In this document: in pieces, positions 14,009-18,772 of the stretch
Layout of the letters: each line of letters begins with the position of its first letter
Position numbering within the stretch: the first letter of the stretch is position 1
DNA from: Spirochaetia bacterium
Lineage (GTDB): Bacteria; Spirochaetota; Spirochaetia; Sphaerochaetales; Sphaerochaetaceae
Assembly (NCBI GenBank): GCA_009929055.1
Contig: SABI01000022.1
Location: 1 to 18,772, forward strand
Direction of reading: 5' to 3'
Length of the DNA stretch: 18,772 nt
Notes under the pieces: generated by a model
The model's database searches: none
Told to the model about the DNA's origin: nothing
Seen by the model: only the letters and a program-made list of their open reading frames with translations
Made by a program: the position numbers and the translations under genes

Positions 14009-15423
14009 AATAGTGGTTCCTTTAATGAGAGAAGGGATGTAATAACAAGGTGAGTATTTCCTGCCCCCATCGTAATACACACATCTGATGAGTGCAATAA
14101 GGCACCTACTGTTTTTATTGCTTGTTCAACATCTTCTACAAAAATTCCATTACATCTTAGGGCAATTGATTTACTTACATTAATAGCTTCTTCTTCACAT
14201 CCATCGTGTCTCATAGAAAGAGAGACAGGGAAGATGATAAGAGTATCGCTTAGGGTAAGAGAGGTAATAAAATCTTCATAGAATGTTTTCATTCTACTTA
14301 CTGTGTGGGGGAAGAAGATAACAATGAGGCGACTTGTGGGATGAAGTAAACGTATCGTTTCAATTGATGAAGTAATTTCACTAGGGTGATGAGCATAATC
14401 GTTATAAAGGGAAAAGAAATGAGAAGAATCACTTAATAGGTGTACTCTCCCCTTTGCCCCCTTAAAGAGAAATACTTGATTAAACAATGCATCAAGTTGA
14501 GTAGCGTTTACATGTCCATTATTGATAGCAACTGATGCTAATAAAGAAGCTCCTACTTGGTCACTCACAAAAGAGGAGCCAACCAATGTAGTTGAATATG
14601 TTTTCTTCATATTCGGTATATAAAATGAGTGAAGATCATCTTCATAAGGATAGGTATAGGTAAACGTAGCATCATCACTTTTGGAAAAGGTGATGAGGTG
14701 TAGATCTCTTCTCCTATTCTTCACATATGTAAGGATATGCTCTATCCCCTTCTCATCTTTGTTACAAATAATTGGTGCTCCTATAGGGAGAAGTTCCACA
14801 AGGTGGATAAAAGAGGCAATAAGTTGATCACTACTTTTAAAGTAATCACTATGTTCTAGTTCTATATTGGTAATAAAGAGGCCCTTAAGTGTGAGGAGGT
14901 GAAAATGATCTCGATACTCACATGCTTCAAGGAAGAGGAGTTCTTCCTCACTGTCTATAGGAGGGAAATATTGGTTTTCTTCATCTATCAACGAGGAGCC
15001 ATATATTGCACTAAAAGGGACATCTAAGGAATTAAGAAGGGAGGTAATGCAGGCAACACTTGTGGTTTTACCATGAGTGCCACTTACCCCATAGGTGGGA
15101 TAATTTCTACTTAGATACCCTAAGAATTCAAAGTATGAGTATATAGGAATATTGAGTAAAAGAGCTTTTTGGATGATAGGATGTTCTTTTGTATAGGCAC
15201 TCGAGTAGATAAGAAAATCAAAATATGGGTCAATAATAGATTCTTCAGATAGATGAGTAAAAGGGATAGAGTGAGCAATAAGGGCCTCGTCACTACTAAA
15301 GACCTCTCTCACGTCCCACCCAAAGACTTGTCCCCTTTTATGTTTCAAATAGATAGCAAGGGTACTCATTCCAGTACCTTTAATCCCTACCATATATATT
15401 TTTTTATCTAAAAAAAGGGCCAT
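14005..15423 (-). CDS. murC: UDP-N-acetylmuramate-L-alanine ligase (MurC), possibly Mpl-like
   Basis: 472 residues from the ATG at 15423, chosen because AAAGGA precedes it by 8 nt; an in-frame TTG 21 nt upstream lacks such support. Motifs: GIKGTGMS (13-20), the P-loop GTHGKTT (115-121), LEACEYRDHF (165-174), NIELEHSDYF (186-195) and NDYAHHPSEI (341-350). This set belongs to the MurC/Mpl branch of Mur ligases. MurC adds the first L-Ala to UDP-MurNAc in the cytosol; Mpl recycles tripeptide. No other mur gene is nearby, so context does not separate the two. MurC is the more likely call because an essential ligase is expected, but Mpl cannot be excluded. First gene of the operon with yicC and the cytidylate-kinase-like gene. 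Confidence 0.85.
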   Translation of the reverse strand: MALFLDKKIYMVGIKGTGMSTLAIYLKHKRGQVFGWDVREVFSSDEALIAHSIPFTHLSEESIIDPYFDFLIYSSAYTKEHPIIQKALLLNIPIYSYFEFLGYLSRNYPTYGVSGTHGKTTSVACITSLLNSLDVPFSAIYGSSLIDEENQYFPPIDSEEELLFLEACEYRDHFHLLTLKGLFITNIELEHSDYFKSSDQLIASFIHLVELLPIGAPIICNKDEKGIEHILTYVKNRRRDLHLITFSKSDDATFTYTYPYEDDLHSFYIPNMKKTYSTTLVGSSFVSDQVGASLLASVAINNGHVNATQLDALFNQVFLFKGAKGRVHLLSDSSHFFSLYNDYAHHPSEITSSIETIRLLHPTSRLIVIFFPHTVSRMKTFYEDFITSLTLSDTLIIFPVSLSMRHDGCEEEAINVSKSIALRCNGIFVEDVEQAIKTVGALLHSSDVCITMGAGNTHLVITSLLSLKEPLL

Positions 15424-15442
15424 CAAAATTTCCTTTATCGAC

Positions 15443-15469
15443 AAAAAAAGCTGCCACGTATTGGACAGC
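15443..15469 (-). terminator. Rho-independent terminator of the zinc-ribbon gene
   Basis: On the minus strand a stem with one bulged base (GCTG-T-CC / GGCAGC) closes the loop AATACGT and is followed by seven T residues. It lies 28 nt after the stop of the 56-aa zinc-ribbon gene and 20 nt before the murC start. It probably separates the two transcripts or lets only part of the RNA polymerase through to murC. Confidence 0.7.
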
Positions 15470-15496
15470 CGGTGATGAACATAAGTATAGCTATAA

Positions 15497-15667
15497 TTAT
15501 TTAGCGTGTTTCATCTTTGCGTTACATTGTTTGCAAACTTGTGTTTTACTACCATCTACTTGTTGTTCATACATTACTTTTATTGCAGTTCTATTACAAA
15601 CAGGACATGTCCCTCGTGCGTGGTTATATTGGTCTGTGATGCCAGCTCCTCTGTGTGCTTTAGCCAT
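15497..15667 (-). CDS. Small four-cysteine zinc-ribbon protein
   Basis: 56 residues, basic (N-terminal MAKAHRG and C-terminal KMKHAK). Two CxxC pairs, C21-C24 (TCPVCN) and C45-C48 (VCKQCN), are 20 residues apart, a spacing typical of one zinc ribbon. It begins with ATG after AGGAG at a 7-nt gap. It has its own near-consensus promoter upstream and a terminator downstream, so it is a single-gene, probably highly expressed unit. The size, basic charge and Zn ribbon recall ribosomal proteins such as bL32 or bL33 or a ribosome-associated factor, but it does not match their sequences as I know them. I recall similar short proteins as conserved hypotheticals in spirochaetes; this is unverified. Function unknown. 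Confidence 0.85.
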   Translation of the reverse strand: MAKAHRGAGITDQYNHARGTCPVCNRTAIKVMYEQQVDGSKTQVCKQCNAKMKHAK

Positions 15668-15705
15668 GAAAATCTCCTATTGCGATTGGTTTCTATACAG
15701 AATAG

Positions 15706-15734
15706 ACTATATTAACCTTAGATAAATTTGTCAA
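15706..15734 (-). promoter_or_regulatory. Near-consensus sigma-70 promoter of the zinc-ribbon gene
   Basis: TTGACA (15729-15734) and TATAGT (15706-15711) on the minus strand with a 17-nt spacer: eleven of twelve consensus bases. RNA start near 15699, giving a leader of about 32 nt. The best promoter match in the window. Confidence 0.8.
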
Positions 15735-15749
15735 GCAACAAGTGAGTCT

Positions 15750-16820
15750 CTAGAACTGATAATGTGCACTTAATAAAAGAGTTATGGGCTCTACTGGAGA
15801 TGAGGTTGTATACCATAGTGTGGGAACAAGGAGGGAAATATCTACAAAAAGGGAGTTTATTTGGGCTCCTAGTCCATAACTTGTTGTTCCATCCCAATCA
15901 AATCCAAACAATGTGTTGGGTAATCCCCTATTCTCTTTATACCCTGTTTGAAGAGCAATAGTTAAATCTTTTAATAATTGTAATTTTAGCTCAAACCCCA
16001 TATGAAGAGAACGTAAATCATCATCCAATAGGTGAGTGATATCAAAAGCAGAAGTAAAGACAAATCTATTAAGTTCGTTATTTACATCAAATTCGTTTGA
16101 ATGAAAAGCAAGTCCCACTTTGGTGTTTTGTAATAAGGTAGTAAAGTCGAGCACTAATTCACTCGTATCTTCATCGAGAGTAAATAAAGAATCAGTTAGA
16201 AGACCAAGAGAAATAAATGGGTAGGAAATAAGGAGTCCGAGTCCTGTATTAAAAAGCTGTCCTTCATTACTAGGGGCGTAACGATTCAGGTAAACCTGAG
16301 CAATATAGTCTAAAATAGCACTATTTTTATCAATTGTAATAAGGGGACGCTTCATACGGGAACCACTTCTTGCATATAGTCCAATAGAAAATGCTGAAAA
16401 CCCATATGCAACATTGAGTTGAATAAAAGAATCATTATAACTCGTGTAGGTAAGCGATTCTCCTAGGATAGCCCTATCGGTAAGATCAAAGCCAAAGCCT
16501 ACGAGCAAAGCACTATAGCGGGAAGCAAACAAGAACTCGATAAGTGTGATTGGATGTTGCATCGTGGGGATAGGGTCTGTAGCATTCAGGGTGCTCCTAT
16601 CAACAATGGCCTCTTGTGCTACCATATTAAAACTAAAGAGGGGAGCATCTTGAACATATAGGGATGCTGGGTTTATTTGAAAAGAGGAGGGGGTGTCAGC
16701 GAGGGCAACTCCTGCTTCCCCCATTGCTTGATAACGTAATGAGGGTTTCAATTGGCTAAAAAGGGGAGTAGCTATGGTGATAATGAGGATGATGAATAGA
16801 GTAATTATTTTTTTATTCAT
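15750..16820 (-). CDS. FadL/UPF0164-like outer-membrane beta-barrel protein
   Basis: 356 residues. A signal peptide is clear: MNKK, a hydrophobic core of about 15 residues and a probable cleavage after S22 (LFS-QL). The mature start has AMGEAGVALADTPSSFQINPASL (32-54), the pattern of FadL/PorV-like barrels, in which this segment forms the N-terminal hatch. The rest alternates short hydrophobic and aromatic strands with turns, as expected for a barrel. The last residue is Phe (AHYQF), the usual outer-membrane assembly signal. In Treponema, FadL-like (UPF0164) proteins are proposed to bring fatty acids or other hydrophobic compounds across the outer membrane; the substrate here is not known. 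It starts 27 nt after the methyltransferase stop, with AAGGGGG about 9 nt before the ATG, so the two are probably cotranscribed. Confidence 0.82.
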   Translation of the reverse strand: MNKKIITLFIILIITIATPLFSQLKPSLRYQAMGEAGVALADTPSSFQINPASLYVQDAPLFSFNMVAQEAIVDRSTLNATDPIPTMQHPITLIEFLFASRYSALLVGFGFDLTDRAILGESLTYTSYNDSFIQLNVAYGFSAFSIGLYARSGSRMKRPLITIDKNSAILDYIAQVYLNRYAPSNEGQLFNTGLGLLISYPFISLGLLTDSLFTLDEDTSELVLDFTTLLQNTKVGLAFHSNEFDVNNELNRFVFTSAFDITHLLDDDLRSLHMGFELKLQLLKDLTIALQTGYKENRGLPNTLFGFDWDGTTSYGLGAQINSLFVDISLLVPTLWYTTSSPVEPITLLLSAHYQF

Positions 16821-16847
16821 GTCCCTTTACCCCCTTATCCCTCTATC

Positions 16848-18440
16848 TTACTCAATTTCCTTATTCTTTTCTATTGATGAGGAAAAATTTTCAATAATAG
16901 TAGAAAGCTCAGCCCTCAAATACTCCCTTACACCCACTATTTCTGGCTGTAATGAATTAATAAGGGTAAGGGCCTCTTCTCTTCTTTCCTTCTCATGCCA
17001 TCCGATAAGGCGCAATAGGCTTACTAACCTCTTTTCTAGTTTCACCTTCTCCTCATTTATTAAATTGGAAAAGTTCCTTGTATACACTTCTATAATAAGG
17101 CTCACTGACCCAATAGAATCTTTAATAACATGTTTTTCAAAGAGGGTAATAATGGTATCAAGTTCATCACTACTATAGGTTCCATACTCTTTGTAATCAG
17201 GACTCTCTTTCACATAGATACCTTCAATAAAAGAGAACCCCCTTATAGTTTCTTCGATTGGTAAGAAAATTGAATCCTTAAATGAGTCAATATGGGCAAT
17301 TTTGGAGCTAAATTCTATTCCATGAGGGAAGAGATGGCTTATAGAAGAATCTTTACCTATAATGAAAAGATGTTCTGAAACTCCCATCTTACTCGTAGGA
17401 CTTCTCCCCCCTTTCTTTGTTTTAGGGATGCTTATGGTGCGAATAGCTTCATGCCTAAGAGAGAGAATTGCATAGAGCTCATCAATGCTAAGAATTCCAT
17501 CACTAGGGTAGGAAACAATAATATGAGGGGCATCAACTCTGTTGATAAGAGTCACAAAAGCTTTATAACTCTCTTTTAGTGAACAAAACGGACTTTTAGT
17601 CTTCTTCCAATCATCTCTTATACCACTAACATCTATAAGAGACCCATCCGTTTTGGTTTCACTTGATGGGACAAAGTCATCCCATAGGGCGAGGGAATTA
17701 AGGAGATGGTAGGCACTTCCATACTGTTGAGGATGACTTGGTGGGTCGAGATAGATAATATCTCCTTGATGCTGGGTCACAAAAGAGAGGGCATCTTGGT
17801 GATACACCTGTGAAGAAGTCTCGTTGTTAGAGAGAAGATAAGGAATAGCAAGTTCTATCTCCTCACTTACCCTCTTTTTAACCCCATCACCTTTTCCTAC
17901 TATATGTTTGTGGTATGAGGTGAATGTGCCAGAAATATTAGCAACCCTTAGACTTTGATAAAGTAGAGAGGAGATAGCTACCATCTTCTCTTTTTCACTC
18001 ATCTTTCCTTCTCTGAACGACTCTTGAACCTCATTTCTCACAGCATCAATAAAGAGGGCATTTTCCCTTGAATAAAATACTCTCTCCCTCCCCTCTTCAA
18101 TCAATTGTGAATTCTTTGGAGCATAGTGGGTAGATAAAAAAGGTTTACCAGAGACAAAGCCACTTTGAGCAGCATAGAGGCCACTCATATTGAGTAAAGA
18201 GTAGTAGGCATCAATTCCTCCCATAAAGGAGAACATCTTAGAGAGATCCTCTCTTTCTAGAGAGAGATAAACACTATTAACAAGATAAGAGAAGTATTCA
18301 TTATCGTTAGCAATTACATTCATATTGAGAGTTTTAGCAATTCTACTCACTACCCCAGAGCCACAAAAAGGATCTATGAAGGTGAGATTCTTCCTCTCCC
18401 CCGCAACCTCATAAAGGAGGCTTGTAAGGGGACCGGCCAT
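16848..18440 (-). CDS. D12-class adenine-specific DNA methyltransferase, probably N-terminally truncated
   Basis: 530 residues from the only usable start. Motif I FIDPFCGSG (21-29) binds AdoMet, the acidic ND (45-46) follows, and the catalytic motif reads LDPPSHPQQYGSAYHLLNSLALWD (231-254). Here the usual DPPY is DPPS, which may lower activity or mark a variant subgroup. After EHLFII (356-361) comes a C-terminal part of about 170 residues I do not recognise. The reading frame continues upstream of the ATG for ten codons (LNYAKRAKKF), matching the lnYxGSKxKL type N-terminus of D12 enzymes, then hits a stop at 18471-18473. No clear Shine-Dalgarno precedes the ATG. The natural start seems lost at the composition break near 18470. 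There is no restriction endonuclease gene next to it in the window. Confidence 0.8.
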   Translation of the reverse strand: MAGPLTSLLYEVAGERKNLTFIDPFCGSGVVSRIAKTLNMNVIANDNEYFSYLVNSVYLSLEREDLSKMFSFMGGIDAYYSLLNMSGLYAAQSGFVSGKPFLSTHYAPKNSQLIEEGRERVFYSRENALFIDAVRNEVQESFREGKMSEKEKMVAISSLLYQSLRVANISGTFTSYHKHIVGKGDGVKKRVSEEIELAIPYLLSNNETSSQVYHQDALSFVTQHQGDIIYLDPPSHPQQYGSAYHLLNSLALWDDFVPSSETKTDGSLIDVSGIRDDWKKTKSPFCSLKESYKAFVTLINRVDAPHIIVSYPSDGILSIDELYAILSLRHEAIRTISIPKTKKGGRSPTSKMGVSEHLFIIGKDSSISHLFPHGIEFSSKIAHIDSFKDSIFLPIEETIRGFSFIEGIYVKESPDYKEYGTYSSDELDTIITLFEKHVIKDSIGSVSLIIEVYTRNFSNLINEEKVKLEKRLVSLLRLIGWHEKERREEALTLINSLQPEIVGVREYLRAELSTIIENFSSSIEKNKEIE

Positions 18441-18466
18441 AAACTTTTTGGCTCTTTTCGCGTAGT

Positions 18467-18772
18467 TTAGTTATTCGGAAGTTGGAGCAATACTTGGGGC
18501 AGTTCCCAGCTCCTGATCTGCTGCATCGTGACTGTTTTCTTGCCTGGAACAACCAGTGATTTGAGAATGTCCTTCTTCTCAGCCAGGCTCTTGGTCCTGT
18601 TCAGCAGCTTCCATGCCTCCCAGGTGATGTACAGCTCAGCATTCTTGGTCGCAAAGCAAGCCCTGCTGTGTGATTTTTCCGAAATTATGGAGTGCAATGC
18701 GTTCACCAGCTGCAGGTTGTATGGCCCTTTCCTGGATTCATTCCATGAACCAAGTGAAAAATGGGCCAGTCC
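18467..18772 (-). CDS. C-terminal part of an unrecognised gene in higher-GC DNA
   Basis: An open frame of 102 codons runs from the window edge to a TAA at 18467-18469, on the same strand as the methyltransferase. An in-frame GTG (18706) exists, but the frame stays open further upstream, so this is most likely a partial gene. No domain is recognised; the text has no signal peptide or membrane segment and ends in LPNN. Hand-counted GC of 18481-18720 is about 51%, against about 38% in sampled neighbouring sequence, so the DNA is foreign in composition. It could be the end of a mobile-element or host gene of another organism joined here by insertion, rearrangement or an assembly error. Confidence 0.5.
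   Translation of the reverse strand, partial: GLAHFSLGSWNESRKGPYNLQLVNALHSIISEKSHSRACFATKNAELYITWEAWKLLNRTKSLAEKKDILKSLVVPGKKTVTMQQIRSWELPQVLLQLPNN

Noticed and set aside
15484..15489. TATACT as a -10 box for murC
   Set aside because: No acceptable -35 at 16-18 nt, and a terminator lies between it and murC; it would be ended before the gene.
16774..17178. Plus-strand open frame of 134 codons over the methyltransferase 3' end
   Set aside because: Antisense to a well-supported gene, with Ser-, Phe- and Leu-rich composition typical of a shadow frame.
1..18772. Search for CRISPR array, tRNA genes or complete insertion sequences
   Set aside because: No regularly spaced direct repeats, no cloverleaf-like segment and no transposase with inverted ends were found by eye.

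Overview
The window looks like a stretch of low-GC bacterial chromosome, most probably from a spirochaete (Spirochaetota). That is an inference. It rests on a small omega-like RNA polymerase protein upstream of miaA, a FadL/UPF0164-type outer-membrane barrel like those of Treponema, a short four-cysteine protein of a type I associate with spirochaetes, and a divergent short NFACT protein. The genus cannot be read from the sequence. Genes are packed tightly, often with overlapping start and stop codons, and GTG or TTG starts are common.

Layout, left to right. (1) A short hypothetical gene on the plus strand (5-187), ended by a hairpin terminator. (2) A minus-strand operon (3558 down to 304): acyl-CoA synthetase, YhbY-like ribosome-assembly protein, iron-type alcohol dehydrogenase; a promoter is visible at 3624-3652. 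(3) A plus-strand operon (3814-8790): PHP phosphoesterase, FolC, NFACT/RqcH-like ribosome quality-control factor, and an unrecognised single-pass membrane protein. (4) A minus-strand pair (9885 down to 8778): omega-like small protein and MiaA, preceded by a perfect 17-nt palindrome. (5) A divergent sugar-acid module: IclR-family regulator (minus) against KDPG aldolase and KDG kinase (plus), with four symmetric TGTTTCA/TGAAACA sites around the kdgA promoter. (6) A minus-strand operon (15423 down to 12595): MurC, YicC endoribonuclease, cytidylate-kinase-like protein. (7) A single 56-aa zinc-ribbon gene (15667 down to 15497) with a near-consensus promoter, strong Shine-Dalgarno and its own terminator. 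(8) A minus-strand pair (18440 down to 15750): adenine-specific DNA methyltransferase, then a FadL-like outer-membrane protein. (9) At the right edge, a partial reading frame in DNA of about 51% GC. It abuts a methyltransferase that appears to lack its normal N-terminus.

Most genes are housekeeping: folate, tRNA modification, peptidoglycan, RNA turnover, nucleotide phosphorylation and ribosome assembly or rescue. KDPG aldolase and KDG kinase form the lower part of a uronate or Entner-Doudoroff route (KDG to KDPG to pyruvate plus glyceraldehyde 3-phosphate). They are probably controlled by the adjacent IclR protein. I see no CRISPR array, tRNA, rRNA, phage or complete transposon, and no clear multi-gene novel defence system. 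The best leads are the kdgA operator architecture, the 475-aa membrane protein, the zinc-ribbon gene, the palindrome before the omega-like gene, and the composition break at about 18470.
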